A DNA stretch of 64,000 bases from Branchinecta lynchi (taxonomy: Eukaryota; Arthropoda; Branchiopoda; Anostraca; Branchinectidae), in assembly GCA_023053575.1 (NCBI GenBank), contig JAKZAP010000005.1:2294001-2358000 (forward strand), given 5' to 3'. Both the position numbers and the translations under genes were made by a program. Below, piece after piece: positions 12,936-25,120 of the stretch. Below the pieces are notes generated by a model. The model did not search any database and was not told the origin of the DNA. It saw nothing but the letters and a program-made list of their open reading frames with translations. Within the stretch, counting starts at the first letter, position 1; the number at the start of each line of letters is the position of its first letter.

Positions 12936-13967
12936 TCATGGTTTTCCATTCTCACACCATAACTTAAACCAGAAATGGGAAGATTTACGTGCTTCAACAA
13001 GCTCAGGATTTTCTTTCCACTTTGGAATCTCAGTACCAATTCGCACTCTCCGCCTTGGTACAGCGGCAGATTCAGCGACAAGCAAGGCGTGTACAATTTC
13101 GGTGCAGAACATGTTAAGACACAGCTGTTTTTCACGCTCGTCAAGGTTTGAGCCAGCCTGGAGAAGGTGGTAAGGCACCTTAATCCTCGACAGAATGTCG
13201 TCAGACACAGCTTGATACACAGGTAAGACAATCTTCTCCCATTCAGTTATCCAGACCCATCTTTCGCATTTTTGAGGAGACGCGGGGCGCGTGATCTCGA
13301 AAGAGTTCGAGACAGGTAGATGATCGGAAATGTTTGTAGAAGTGTCAACATGTGAGTGAAGCGAAGTTGCTTTCAGTTTTGACTTAACTATAAAATCGAG
13401 ACTAGATGTAGAGCCACTGTTGTGCACGTAAGTGAAGTCCAAGTCATTATTTATAACTTCGAGTTCAGCACAGGCATTTAAAAGAATCTCAGTCCTGGGG
13501 TTGTTTGCATTTCTGAGGTCACAGTTAAAGTCCCCAGCGACCACTATTTCGAGCCCTTGTTGACGGGTTGCAGTCACGGCACTGGCAAGCTTGCTGCAGG
13601 CAATGCTAAACTTTCTTTCTGAGTTTCGGTCGCGGTAATCAGTTGGTAGATATACCGAGAAGACTACAACGTCACAGAGTTTTACTGAGACAAAGAACTC
13701 TGACGTCAGGTGCAATGCAGGCGAAAGTTCTGCACGAGCCAAGACAGCAGTACCACCAGAGGGCCTGCCCCTTCCGCTTGAAAGAGCAGGAACTCCAAAA
13801 ACCTTAATCCAGCCATCAAGAATTAACAGGTCTAGTCCATCGCTGGACAAGAAGTGCTCTTGTATGCACAGAACGTCACAAGAGCTCATAAGTTGCACAA
13901 GAACAGGTCTTTTATCTATCACTGATCCATTAATATTCAAGGTGGTTATTCTTAGAGAACGGTTCAT
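12936..13967 (-). CDS. LINE ORF2, APE-type endonuclease portion
   Basis: The 343-residue frame begins MNRSLRITTLNINGS and carries LCIQEHFL (catalytic Glu), GDFNCDL (Asp/Asn pair) and SDHLPV (His near the end), the signature order of apurinic-like endonucleases that nick the target for target-primed reverse transcription. It ends at a TGA in the linker between endonuclease and RT. Its ATG overlaps the stop of ORF1 in ATGA, suggesting coupled re-initiation. Confidence 0.9.
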   Translation of the reverse strand: MNRSLRITTLNINGSVIDKRPVLVQLMSSCDVLCIQEHFLSSDGLDLLILDGWIKVFGVPALSSGRGRPSGGTAVLARAELSPALHLTSEFFVSVKLCDVVVFSVYLPTDYRDRNSERKFSIACSKLASAVTATRQQGLEIVVAGDFNCDLRNANNPRTEILLNACAELEVINNDLDFTYVHNSGSTSSLDFIVKSKLKATSLHSHVDTSTNISDHLPVSNSFEITRPASPQKCERWVWITEWEKIVLPVYQAVSDDILSRIKVPYHLLQAGSNLDEREKQLCLNMFCTEIVHALLVAESAAVPRRRVRIGTEIPKWKENPELVEARKSSHFWFKLWCENGKP

Positions 13968-15034
13968 TTCATTACCTTCTGGGCTTCAGGACACTTGTAC
14001 GCATAGCAGGGGTGATCGCTTTTTCCGCAGAGAGCACACTTCATGGCTAGTTGACAGGGGTTTTCTCGCGAATTTCTATGCGGCCCTGCACAATGAGAAC
14101 ACTTCTCAGTCTGTGCACAACTGCTTGCAGTGTGACCATATGCCTGGCATTTGAAGCACTGCGGGGGAAGGAACTTATATTCATGGACGGTAAGGCGCTC
14201 GTACCCTATCACTGGCGGATTTTCTACGGCATATTGAAGGTCCTGTCTCGTCTCGAACTTCAGGCGGAAAGACCTAGTTTCGCGAATCTGAGTCACTTCC
14301 ACGCAATTCTTTAAGAGACTCTGAATGTTCTGACCGGTCGTTTCAGAAGGCGTGCGGCGCACGATACCGAAGAATGCAGGAGTCGTCACTTTCGCATCGG
14401 CAGCTCGGTTCGACTTGTTGACTGCATCAGCAAGCGAATTGGCAGCATCTTTAATCGACATTACGACTCGCCATTCATCCTTTCGTGGCTTGAGAGTGAC
14501 AATGCTGGAGCTACTATTCCCGGCAACATTGTCAAGAAAGTCTTTTCGGGCACACGGGTTGTCAAGATCTTTGGGGGGGTTTTTGACAACGACGGAGTAA
14601 AGAGTCTTTGATTTTTGAAGAGCGGACGGTCCTGGCTGGGGAAAGGCGATTGCCTTGGAACTATTCTGTTCTGCAAAGTTTTTGAATTCCATGTAGAATT
14701 CATTCAGCTTGCGTGTAAGTGTTGCAGTAGTTTCACCCGGTACTATTGGCACTTGATCTGGTTCAAATATTACGTAACGTGGTAACGTTATCTTTTTCTC
14801 GTCACACATGTCAAACGCGCGTACTATATCATGAACATTGTCGCCCAGTTTTTGCCGCTCAGTTGGTCGCGTCGATGCGGCTTCAGCCCATAACACTTTC
14901 TTCGCATCGACAATTTCTTCGGGTTTGAAAAATTCACAGGCAATTCTCGTTATCGAGTCCACCGGGCAACCCGTTTTTCTCGCACGTGACACGAAATTCA
15001 GCAAAGCGTTCAAAACGAGTTTCTCGCTAGCCAT
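13964..15034 (-). CDS. LINE ORF1, gag-like zinc-knuckle protein
   Basis: 356 residues. The C-terminal third carries CFKCQAYGHTASSC (CX2CX4HX4C) followed by two looser Cys/His clusters, CSHCAGPH and CALCGKSDH, arranged as in gag-like ORF1 proteins that bind the LINE RNA. The region before the knuckles (FFGIVRRTP... FRLKFETRQDL) has an RRM-like feel but I cannot prove that. The frame is intact from a start close to the 5' end of the element. Confidence 0.85.
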   Translation of the reverse strand: MASEKLVLNALLNFVSRARKTGCPVDSITRIACEFFKPEEIVDAKKVLWAEAASTRPTERQKLGDNVHDIVRAFDMCDEKKITLPRYVIFEPDQVPIVPGETTATLTRKLNEFYMEFKNFAEQNSSKAIAFPQPGPSALQKSKTLYSVVVKNPPKDLDNPCARKDFLDNVAGNSSSSIVTLKPRKDEWRVVMSIKDAANSLADAVNKSNRAADAKVTTPAFFGIVRRTPSETTGQNIQSLLKNCVEVTQIRETRSFRLKFETRQDLQYAVENPPVIGYERLTVHEYKFLPPQCFKCQAYGHTASSCAQTEKCSHCAGPHRNSRENPCQLAMKCALCGKSDHPCYAYKCPEAQKVMK

Positions 15035-15499
15035 TCCGCAGTGAAATGACCCTAAAAGTCAAAGGATCATGGCAATACAAACAAAAAGAAACATAATGAC
15101 GAACTTATTTCTAACAACCACTAAAAACTAAAAAAAATGTTCTCTGTGAATCATACACAGCCTGAGTAATCTACCCACTTTCTTTATAGTAACATAACAC
15201 TCATCACTCTTAAACAATTCATTCCTCATCACACTCATTTACTCCAAATATCTATCTTCTAAAATCATTCAATTCCCTACAATCACACATAAGATGTCGC
15301 ACACACTAATTCATATCTCCACACATCGGACAGAAGTAAGGACCAATTCTCCCAATCGGCCTACCCGTGTACCTCCTCCTATCTCCCAGAGGTGAAATAC
15401 CAGCAGGCATACTAATTAATAATTTCAATTCCTCCTTATCTAAATCCGCTTCAAAATAAACATATTCACCCCATGTCTCTTTTGCCTCGGTGTAAAACC

Positions 15500-15809
15500 T
15501 TAGAGATTTCGAGCAATCTCTGTCAACCTGCCAGTCTCAAACCATTATTCTGAACAAAACCCTTTTCGATTGGGGTACAACGCACTCCCCAAACTGCCGT
15601 ATGGCCAGGCAGAAGATGGAACACCCCAACACTTATTTTTCAAATGCCGCATCCCCCAACGAAGAAGTCGACAACTGAAAAGCTTGTGCGACGAGCTAAA
15701 AATCCCGAACCAATTTCAAGTCACCACCAGTGCCAAACTCCCGGCCCATCCACAATTTAAAATTTTCAAGATTTTGATTGAGATGCTAGTGGAGAACGGA
15801 GTCTACTAA
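15500..15809 (+). mobile_element. LINE ORF2 C-terminal fragment
   Basis: The frame contains YGQAEDGTPQHLFFKC followed by RRSRQL. This is the post-RT zinc-binding tail of LINE ORF2 proteins (pattern C..G..E.TPxHLxFxC, the first Cys replaced here). It ends at a natural stop (15807-15809). It is a 5'-truncated dead copy from a different LINE than the antisense one. Confidence 0.6.
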
Positions 15810-15931
15810 GCAAAACTTCTGACCGAAAAGCACCAACGATCAACAGAGAAGGCAGAAAGAGATCTACACGAAGTGGAACTCAACGCCAATCAAACCTTAT
15901 GATGAGGAGCTCTAGATTTCCTGGACCTTAA

Positions 15932-16221
15932 GAGCGTATTCCACCCTACTTACTGTAGTTACTAGGCATGGCACGAATCCTGGCTTCTTGGCGTCAAGGC
16001 TGGAACACATTTTTCTATTTTCGTCAAAATATTGTGCCACGGGCTTATCGGGCCAGTAATGTCACAGAGGTGCGTAGTTACCAAGCTAACTACGCTCCCG
16101 AGTTGGGAACCAAATAGTTACTATTTGGACAGGATTGGAACGGTTAGAGTAGTAACTTTTCACGAGGTTAGGATGAAAATAGTAACCAAAATTACTATTA
16201 TTGGAGGGGTGGAACACGCTC
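15932..16221. mobile_element. MITE, GAGCGTGTTCCACCC family, copy 1
   Basis: Starts GAGCGTATTCCACCC and ends GGGGTGGAACACGCTC, with TAA duplicated at 15929-15931 and 16222-16224. The interior has repeated AGTTACTA/TAGTAACT motifs. The 3-bp target duplication fits PIF/Harbinger-like elements; the superfamily is an inference. Other copies: 21070-21649, 24461-24592 (truncated), 27527-27833 and 50314-50617. Confidence 0.85.
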
Positions 16222-16300
16222 TAAGTATATTTTTTACTTCTCTGGCCGCTGTCCCTAACTCAAACTCATGACCAGTACTTACTGTAAGCTTTTTTGGCAG

Positions 16301-16427
16301 GTATCACCCTGTCCGAGTATTACCGAGATATGGGCAACAATGTCTCCATGATGGCTGACTCCACGTCTCGTTGGGCTGAAGCTTTGAGAGAAATCTCTGG
16401 TCGTCTCGCTGAAATGCCTGCTGACAG
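16301..16427 (+). CDS. ATP6V1A: ATP6V1A exon with the [14 protein letters not shown] block
   Basis: Begins with two bases completing a Gly codon after TTGGCAG and ends GACAG before GTTAGT. It encodes [11 protein letters not shown] and the invariant [19 protein letters not shown] segment around the Walker B/catalytic core. The terminal Ser codon is split with the next exon. Confidence 0.95.
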
Positions 16428-16558
16428 GTTAGTACCATCAAGAATGGATAATGATAGAACTTAACGTCTTCAGCCAATACACCGAGAAAAAAAAAACCGA
16501 TCCTGCTCCGTAAATACGTAGTGGGTGGTTTCCCGTACTTATATACCTGAATTGTACA

Positions 16559-16899
16559 ATAGTTTTTCGCAGATACCATGGTATCTGATACCACGGTCAA
16601 AGTCATTTTCGCAGTTACCGTGGTATCTGATACCACGATCAAAAGGCGTGTTCGCAGTTATCGTCGTATCTGAAAAAGTCATCTCACTTTTATCTTTACC
16701 AATAATAGAGGCTAGGATTTTGTCAAATTTCTGAGAAAGAAGTTTGCAACTTAGTGACGTAAGTGGATATCAGTTTTTCTTTAGAGATGACTTCGGAAAG
16801 CACAATTTCGGCGACTGTCGCTAGGTAACTCCAGAAACGACTAATTGCAGATCCAGTTACCGTGGTAACAGATACCATGGTATCTGCAAACACGCAGCT
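16559..16899. mobile_element. MITE, GCAGATACCATGG family, copy 1
   Basis: The left end GTTTTTCGCAGATACCATGG is mirrored by CCATGGTATCTGCAAACACG at the right. The interior is a set of repeated GTTACCGTGGTATC motifs. A reverse-oriented copy of similar length lies at 55820-56146. No coding capacity. Confidence 0.75.
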
Positions 16900-17991
16900 A
16901 CTACCATACTTCTGTGTTGAGCGTTCCTGAGCCGCGAGAATGCAGAAGGTTTGTGTTCAGGGGTAGTGCTTTTTTGGTCGTGGAACGCAGAGTTTAAGCA
17001 TGCTTGCATACAGTGAAGGGAGAGCCTGACTCCCACACCTCCAAATAGCCCATTGGGTCATATGCCATTACCACCTGGTGAGTTTCGTCCGAATCGTATT
17101 ATCTGCGGGGAGTAATGCGGTCAAAATGGTTCCCCGTCTCTCCATGAAGGGGTGACTGAATACGGAAAGGACGGTATCAGATTGGATCTGGCATGGTCCG
17201 TAGTATGCGTGCTAGATTCTACCTTCCTAGCTTATCTTAAATGGACCTTAATATGCAATTCTATATGGCATTTGTACAGGAGTCTTCAAGTCCCATATTC
17301 AAACCAAAACACTCACCAGCTGTTTATTTTCGTGATAATAAGGTGAGGAAAGAAAGCGTACGAAGTTAAAGCACAATGGACACTTCTGATGCTTTACTTT
17401 GTATTAAATGCTTCACAAATAAACATTTCCGACTTCCTTTAGAAGGCGCTACGAAAATCGGCCGTTTTCTTGTTATCCCTTGTCTTTACCTCTCTGGCAT
17501 TTCGGCGATCCAAATCTTAGGAGCTGGGATATCATGGCAGAAAATTCAAAAACTCCCAGCAATGCTTGATAGAAAAGGATATATTTGAGATGTCACCAAA
17601 GTCAAGCCGCAGATGCAGTTTACCTGATTGTTCTAGTGTTTCGTCAGAAGTTCCATGGCTTAAAGTGCCTATTAAAAGTTTTTTTTGTAGCATAGTGTTG
17701 TGAAGCTTGATTAACTTGCTTTATAAAACGTACCAGAATATGCAATAAGCTTATAAAAAATAGCATAGCTACACAAATCATTCAAACACAAATAACCTAT
17801 TAAAATTACGCTTTGAAATATCACAGAGAGGAAACTGCTGAAAAAGCTGCTGATCTAGGGGGTAAGCATTGTTCCTAGGTTGTTACAGAGTGGGATTGGG
17901 GTAGTTTGATGTGCCCATTGTACTTTTAATAACGTCCGAGTCTCTACTATATTATGAACATTCCTGTCGATGTTTTCGCTATATTTACCAG

Positions 17992-18197
17992 CAGAGGCGT
18001 TACTGTTCTTTGGGGGGGGGGGGGAGGGGGCAAGGTATTTACCGACTGGCTGGTAATTTTTACCGACTGTTTTGCAGAAAGAACTATTGTTTTTAAGGAA
18101 AAAAAAGACTGTTATTGAGAAAAAATTGACTATTTTTATGAAAAACCGACTGTTTTGAATAAACCCCCCCCCCCCCCTCCCCATTCGTAACGCCCCT
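17992..18197. mobile_element. Small foldback element with G- and C-tracts
   Basis: Left CAGAGGCGTTAC followed by a G-rich run; right C-rich run followed by GTAACGCCCCTG. The arms pair as an inverted repeat about 200 bp apart, with repeated ACCGACTGTTT motifs between them. Confidence 0.55.
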
Positions 18198-18198
18198 G

Positions 18199-18500
18199 TT
18201 CCTGTTTACCAGGGCCATTCATGAAGTCTTGGCCGATGGCTGTAAATCAAACTTTGCGCCTAAAGAAGCTAATATACGTTCATTATGGTGAAAAATTGCG
18301 AAAAGACATTGGAAAATGGAGCTTCAGAAACTGGATAGTGTAACATTGGACTAGTCTACCAGAAAGTGTCGTAAATGTCGAGAATATCAATCAGTTCAAA
18401 GTAGGTGTGGACCGCCACCTGGCTGAAATTCAGTTTAGTGTATAGAGAAATTTATAGAGGCGAAAGCCTTTTGACGCAGTTCTATATATATTTATTATAT
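18199..18500 (+). mobile_element. LINE ORF2 C-terminus and 3' UTR, truncated
   Basis: The translation includes SLPESVVNVENINQFKVGVD, the typical end of CR1-like/jockey-like ORF2 proteins (pattern W.SLP..VV.....N.FK..LD). GGCGAAAGCCTTTTGACGCA and an AT-repeat tail follow. The last motif recurs at 46650-46675, just right of the Polinton. An in-frame stop near 18340 shows it is dead. Confidence 0.65.
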
Positions 18501-18503
18501 TGA

Positions 18504-20081
<1,578 letters not shown>

Positions 20082-20288
20082 CAAGTACATGAGGTCTCTG
20101 GACGATTACTACGACAAGAATTTCCCTGAGTTCGTCCCCCTCAGAACCAAATGCAAGGAGATCTTGCAAGAAGAAGAAGACCTCAGTGAGATTGTGCAGC
20201 TGGTCGGAAAAGCTTCGCTGGCTGAAACGGACAAAATCACACTCGAAGTTGCAAAGGTTGTCAAGGACGACTTCCTTCAGCAGAACGG
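20082..20288 (+). CDS. ATP6V1A: ATP6V1A exon (68 codons plus two bases)
   Basis: Completes a Ser codon after TTTTCCAG and ends GG before GTAAGG. It encodes [20 protein letters not shown] and [20 protein letters not shown], then DFLQQNG, the helical C-terminal domain. Confidence 0.96.
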
Positions 20289-21069
20289 GTAAGGTTTGAC
20301 CCGGCGTTGTGCCGCTGTAAATTCATCCAGTAGCGAACATAATTACCACTCATATCTTCTTTTAAGTGAAGCCCCTATTAGCTTCACACCGATCGCCAAC
20401 CGGGGTTGCCACGGATCGTGCTACATCACAAAATTTTGCGATTTTCTCCTGTTTGCTAATTACTAAATTTCTGTAGTTGTCACATCCAAAATGCTAGAGA
20501 AACTATCACCAAAATTCCGCAAACATAAAAAAATTTCCTCTCGGCTTCGTCGCTATTTCTCCTTTGGGCAATTTTTTCATTTTGCGTGATTTATTTCTGT
20601 CTGGCGTGGCAACCCTGGTCAAGTGTGATTGTGCCTTTTGCGAATACAATAGTGGCATCGTTAGAATCATAAATGTCACATGTGATAAGGGCCACCCGGT
20701 TTCGTTTTGCTTTTTGTAAGACCGGGTTTGTTTTCCTTTTTACCAAAAGTACAGCGCATCAACATGTTGTCGTGGCTGCTCGTCTTTTAGCGGGTAGCGA
20801 TGGAACTTAAAACGGAAGTTTAATCGTCAAGAAATTATGGTAGTGAAATGACCCTGTGGGGCATCGCAGGCGGTAGCTGATAATATACGATAAGATATCA
20901 GGTTCTCGATTCATTAGTTCATTTTGACTGCCCAGGATATTGAAGAAGCAAAATTGACTGGACGTCTACTAATGTTGTTCTCCTTACTAATGTTGTCACC
21001 AGTTTTGGTGCAGAAACCGGACCCTATAGCCGTCGAGAATTCTGTCTCGCACCAAAACTGAGCTATTCG

Positions 21070-21649
21070 GAGCGTGCTCCACCCAATTAACAATAGTAGC
21101 TATTAGTGACTATTTTCGTTCCAGCATCGTGATAAGTTACTACGCTGACCGTTCCAACCTTTTTGAAGTCGTAACTATTTGCTTACCATGCTTGGGAGCG
21201 TAGTAAGCGTGGTATCAACGCATCTCTGTAACGTGACTGGTCAGATTCGCCCGTGGCATGATATTCTGCTGGAAAATGGAAAAATCGTTCCAGCCTTGAC
21301 GGCAAAAAGCCAGAATTCGTGACGTATTTGATAGTGCAAAACAGATACGTCAGCTGATTTTATTAGAGCTATATTTCGGCCCTTTTTTGCAAGGGCCCTC
21401 TTCAGTCTCACTACCGCTCAAGTTGGGAAAACGAACTTTTCTCCCACAAGAACATAATTTTCCAACTTTAGCGGTTTTGACCCTAAACAGGACCCTTGCC
21501 AAGAAGGGCCGAAATATAGCTATAATAAAATTCACCTGACGTATCCGTTTTGCACTATCAAATATGATTTGCTGTCATCTTGAGCTGAAGGAATATTTAA
21601 ATTCGGACGGCATACGTAGTAACTACGGTAAGTAGGGTGGAACACGCTC
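21070..21649. mobile_element. MITE, GAGCGTG family, copy 2 (interrupted)
   Basis: Ends GAGCGTGCTCCACCC and GGGTGGAACACGCTC; flanks TCG/TTG are an imperfect 3-bp duplication. The interior matches the copy at 50314-50617 up to about 21325 and again after about 21610. The gap is filled by the TTTGATAGTGC MITE and its tail. Confidence 0.85.
21327..21562. mobile_element. MITE, TTTGATAGTGCAAAAC family, copy 2 (nested)
   Basis: Arms TTTGATAGTGCAAAACAG and CCGTTTTGCACTATCAAA, with inner inverted TATTTCGGCCC/GGGCCGAAATA. It sits inside the GAGCGTG-family MITE and is therefore younger than that insertion. Confidence 0.85.
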
Positions 21650-21757
21650 TTGGTGTTGCGGAAAGACGAAAGTCACAAAATTAGTTGAAAAATCACCAAA
21701 CCGTGGCAGCCCCCTGCCGTGTGTGTCTTCTAACCATTTTTTTTTTTTTGCCAACAG

Positions 21758-21947
21758 GTACAGCTCATATGACAGATTCTGTCCGTTTTATAAGACAGTC
21801 GGAATGCTACGGAACATGATTGCATTCTACGATATGTCTCGTCACGCCGTCGAGTCCACTGCTCAGTCTGAAAATAAGATAACGTGGGCCCTCATTAAGG
21901 AGTCCATGGGTGATATCCTCTACCAGCTGTCCTCCATGAAATTTAAG
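21758..21947 (+). CDS. ATP6V1A: ATP6V1A penultimate coding exon (63 codons plus one base)
   Basis: Completes a Gly codon after GCCAACAG and ends AAG before GTAAGG. It encodes [20 protein letters not shown] and [20 protein letters not shown] to KFK. A decayed duplicate of its 3' half is at 22748-22890. Confidence 0.96.
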
Positions 21948-22164
21948 GTAAGGCACATACCTTTTTCCTTTTTTTTTACATTCTCATTGCTTTATTTGTG
22001 TAAATACAGATCTCCAAAAACGAGAAACAAACACTGACGTTTCACTAAGAAAAAAAATTATTTGCTGAAATGCCTTAACACAAAAACATAGTAAATGAAA
22101 TAGAACAAGGGCCGAAATTACTCATCGACCTCCATTATGCCAACGTTTCAGGCAGTCTAGGCTA

Positions 22165-22578
22165 GGCGTGTTCTCGCCGCTCCCCCGAGGATTCCTCGCG
22201 GTATCGAAGGGAACGGCGAGAATAGATGGAGTCACTCGACGCCGGTTCCGCGTGCGGAAAACAACGAGAACACGGGGAATGCTTCCAAAATTGATTTTGT
22301 TCTAAAAATAAATGTGCAGTTGACAAAATTAGTCAGATCCACTTTGATTTTGATTTTGTATATTCTGATTGTTTTTAATTAATTTTACATTGCACCAACG
22401 CCAGCAAAAATTGAATCCGCTCCGAATCTGAAAGAGAGTCCTCTTTGATGATGGTGATGTTAATCGGAGCATTCACCGTCCGTGGGGACTCGCGAGAATA
22501 CGGGGAGTGAGTCCCCAGGACAAACAAAAACGCGGGGACTCCTCAAGTCGAGTCCTCGGAGAACGGCGAGAATACGCC
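22165..22578 (-). mobile_element. MITE, GGCGTATTCTCGCCG family, copy 2 (inverted)
   Basis: Reverse-oriented relative of 19241-19652 with the same order of landmarks: GGGGAATGCTTCC, an AATTAATTTTACATTGCA stretch and CGCGGGGACTCCTC. Together with copy 1 it brackets the exons at 20082-20288 and 21758-21947. Confidence 0.85.
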
Positions 22579-22747
22579 TTTTGACATCGATGTTGCGAAT
22601 GTCGACGCAAAGTCCTTCACCAACGAGCTTGAGCTTTGTGGCGTGGCAGACGAACTTGTAGATGATTGTCAACGCGTCTTCCTTCGCCTCAAGGGCCGTT
22701 TGCCAATCCCACCTTATTGGTTTGGCGACATCCCTTCTACGAACCAT

Positions 22748-22890
22748 CTTGTCACGCCGTCGAGTCAACGGCGTGACAAGTCTGAACATAAAATCACGTG
22801 GGCCCTCATTAAGAATTCCATGGGCGATAGTCCATGGAATTAGGTGTTAATAACTTTCATCCATGAAATTTAGGTCACGGCACACGCCTT
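22748..22890 (+). pseudogene. Decayed partial duplicate of ATP6V1A penultimate exon
   Basis: Shares GTCACGCCGTCGAGTC, ACGTGGGCCCTCATTAAG, TCCATGGG and TCCATGAAATTTA with 21840-21960, in the same order. It keeps a recognisable KITWALIK reading and then an in-frame stop. The 5' splice region is degraded (AGGTCACGG instead of AGGTAAGG). A 13-bp perfect hairpin, CTTGTCACGCCGT with 7-nt loop, occupies 22748-22780. Confidence 0.85.
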
Positions 22891-23118
22891 AATTCGTTTC
22901 GAAAACTCCAATATGCGTAGAAGTCGAGCTGTTAAAAACACGACTATCGCGTACCGTTGTAGCTTGTAACGATTAGTTAAATGAAATGAAGGTTCATCAT
23001 TTGAAATACAGCAATTAAATTTCTATAACACGTTTTAAACACGTTAATTTGTCCTATTGCCCATAGGATAAGCAGGAGCAGCAGGTAACTGAAGAAAATT
23101 GGCTGAAGTGCTAGTCGT

Positions 23119-23202
23119 TAAAGCAGAAAGCATATTATTTTCTTTATTTTCGTCATTTACTCCGCCTACTCAGAATGGCGGGTCACAAATAAATTACTTA
23201 AA
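23119..23202 (+). mobile_element. LINE 3' terminal fragment
   Basis: TTTACTCCGCCTACTCAGAA, then TGGCGGGTCACAAATAAATT and ACTTAA, is the 3' terminus shared with the fragments at 31870-31932 and 48870-48935. No coding part remains. Confidence 0.55.
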
Positions 23203-23518
23203 GGGAGCGATTATTTATTCTTCTCTACTTTACCAAGTGTTTGTTTCGGGTCCCGCTTGAACTCGAAAAATTTGCATTATCGCATTTCTTCTCACTCTCA
23301 GCAGTAGAACCTTGTTCGATTCTTGGCAGCCTAGTTAATTAGGGCGTGGCTTTGTATCCGCCCAGTTACGATCACTTCTCGTCAATACCTGAGACACGTT
23401 ACGGGACTTGAAGGAAAATAATCTCCGCGATAAATGGCCACTTGTGTGAACGGAAGCTGTTCGTAAAACACTACAGAACTGTCAGGCTAGCGCAATTCTA
23501 TCGTTGATGGTTTAACTA

Positions 23519-23995
23519 CAGTAGAGGTACGCTTATTCGAACACTTTTTTAACTGTTCCACTACCTTGGCTTTCTTACTTGCATATAAAGAAGTAAAATG
23601 GAAAAGAAAAATAACAAACTTGATATCGGTTAACAGCCAACTATTTCAGGGTTATCCTGGCACAAACTTGAAGCAGAAATTCAATTAAATTTCTTTGATT
23701 TTGAATTTATTAAAAAGGTCCTTCCTCTTTTGAAGGCATCTGACGGCTCGGACCGCCATATTTCTCCATTGAAGGTGCGTTCCTCCTGGCGAACTTTTCA
23801 AATTATAAAAAACAAAACAGGTGTCAGCTGAGTCACTTTCATAGGTGAATGGTGAATTAGCAAAATATTCAAAAAGTGACAAAAGCGTGAGTGATTATTA
23901 CTAGTATTTATAGGAAAATGCCTGGTTTGGGTTTTAGTTTTGTCTTCGGCGATCGTTCACTGCTAGCAAACGTTCATATAAGCATACCTCTACTG
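23519..23995. mobile_element. pogo/Tigger-like MITE
   Basis: Ends CAGTAGAGGTACGCTTAT and ATAAGCATACCTCTACTG, flanked on both sides by TA (23517-23518 and 23996-23997). TA targeting with CAGT-initiated inverted repeats fits the pogo branch of Tc1/mariner. 477 bp, no transposase. Confidence 0.8.
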
Positions 23996-24460
23996 TAAAT
24001 GACCTAGCAGTTCGGATTATCATTCAAAGAGATCAGCGCTAAATAGACGCTTCCTGAAAGTTCGATTTTGACATAGTTGTCGACTGGACTTCTAAACCAT
24101 TAAACAGTGGAACAGTTCTGTATTGAATCTTCAAGATGTGACATTTTTGCAGTAAGAAAACGAAATATGTCTCTCTATCTCTACCAGAGACCGAAGCAAT
24201 GGCCCAGATGTTGCTAAACTCTCTTGAACGTGAAAACTTTATCTCCCCTCATTTTCCGATTCCAGAGAGAAATTGCCGTGGCTGGTCCTTATTCTATCTT
24301 TTTGTGTTTGTTCCGCTCCAGCTGTATTTTGTGCTCGTCCCTCTTCGGTGGTATTTTGCACAAATGATTTCCCCTTCCTCTCTTAATTTGCTGCTGCTGT
24401 CAGAATTCGCGGTCTTTATTAGGGCTCGGGAATCGAGCAAATGGAATCACTAGAGGCTTA

Positions 24461-24592
24461 GAGCGTGCTCCACCCTTCTAACAATAGTTACTATTAGTTA
24501 CTATTTCTGTTCCATCCTCACGAAAAGTTACTACGCTGACCGTTCCAACCTTGTCTGAATAGTAACTAATAGTTACTATTTGCTTAACCATT
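24461..24592. mobile_element. MITE, GAGCGTG family, truncated copy 3
   Basis: Begins GAGCGTGCTCCACCC and matches the first ~130 bp of the copy at 50314; the right part is absent. Confidence 0.75.
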
Positions 24593-24888
24593 AAAGGACC
24601 CCTCTTGCTTATTCTGCCTTTTATGTTACCCCTATCTCCTGTATGGGATTAGCATGCAGTACGAACTGACGCTACTACATGCTTCTCTGTCAAGGCTACA
24701 TGTTACTGCATTCCACTGCATGTAACTATTAGCAAGACTGGATGCCTAACTACAGCAAGATTGGGTGCTATCGGATACTACTACTTAAGATTAACCCAGT
24801 CGGAGGCATCTTAAATCAAGTATTCCATACTACTACATACCAATACAAGAAACTTTTTCGTACAATTACCATACAACTACTTAGTTTT

Positions 24889-25120
24889 TGGGATCCCAAA
24901 ACGTAAGTGGAGGGATACCTATGACATCGAAAAGTTTTCCGTCTGTCCGTCCGTCCGTCTGTTAGCACGATAACTCTCGAAGGGGTTGAGATATTTTGAT
25001 CAAACTTGGCACGCAGACTCTTTAGGTCAAAGTACAGGTCAAGTTCGAAGATGGGCTATGTAGCTCTGTACTTAGGGGTGGGGAGGGGTTTGAAATTAAG
25101 GGGAACACACAAAGGGGAAC
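24889..25120 (+). repeat. End of GGGATCCC-family repeat
   Basis: TGGGATCCCAAAACGTAAGT, GGAGGGATACCTATGACATC, a GTCCGTCCGTCC run and AGATATTTTGATCAAACTT are mirrored, in reverse orientation, at 59130-59385. Confidence 0.7.

Larger units (their letters stand above)
11090..15060 (-). mobile_element. Near full-length non-LTR retrotransposon (LINE)
   Basis: Antisense to the host gene. 5'-3' on the minus strand it has ORF1 (zinc-knuckle protein), then ORF2 (APE endonuclease and reverse transcriptase, interrupted by one TGA), a short 3' UTR and a tail of ATTC repeats at 11088-11106. The ORF1 stop and ORF2 start overlap as ATGA at 13964-13967. I see no RNase H domain. Clade assignment would need a tree. 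Confidence 0.9.
20289..21757 (+). other. ATP6V1A intron with nested MITEs
   Basis: GT-AG intron of 1.5 kb. A GAGCGTG MITE (21070-21649) is split by a TTTGATAGTGC MITE (21327-21562). 20289-21069 shows no recognisable feature. Confidence 0.8.

Noticed and set aside
22460..22789. 109-residue minus-strand open frame as a gene
   Set aside because: It spans the inverted MITE and the decayed exon copy; no family motif, and composition follows the repeats.
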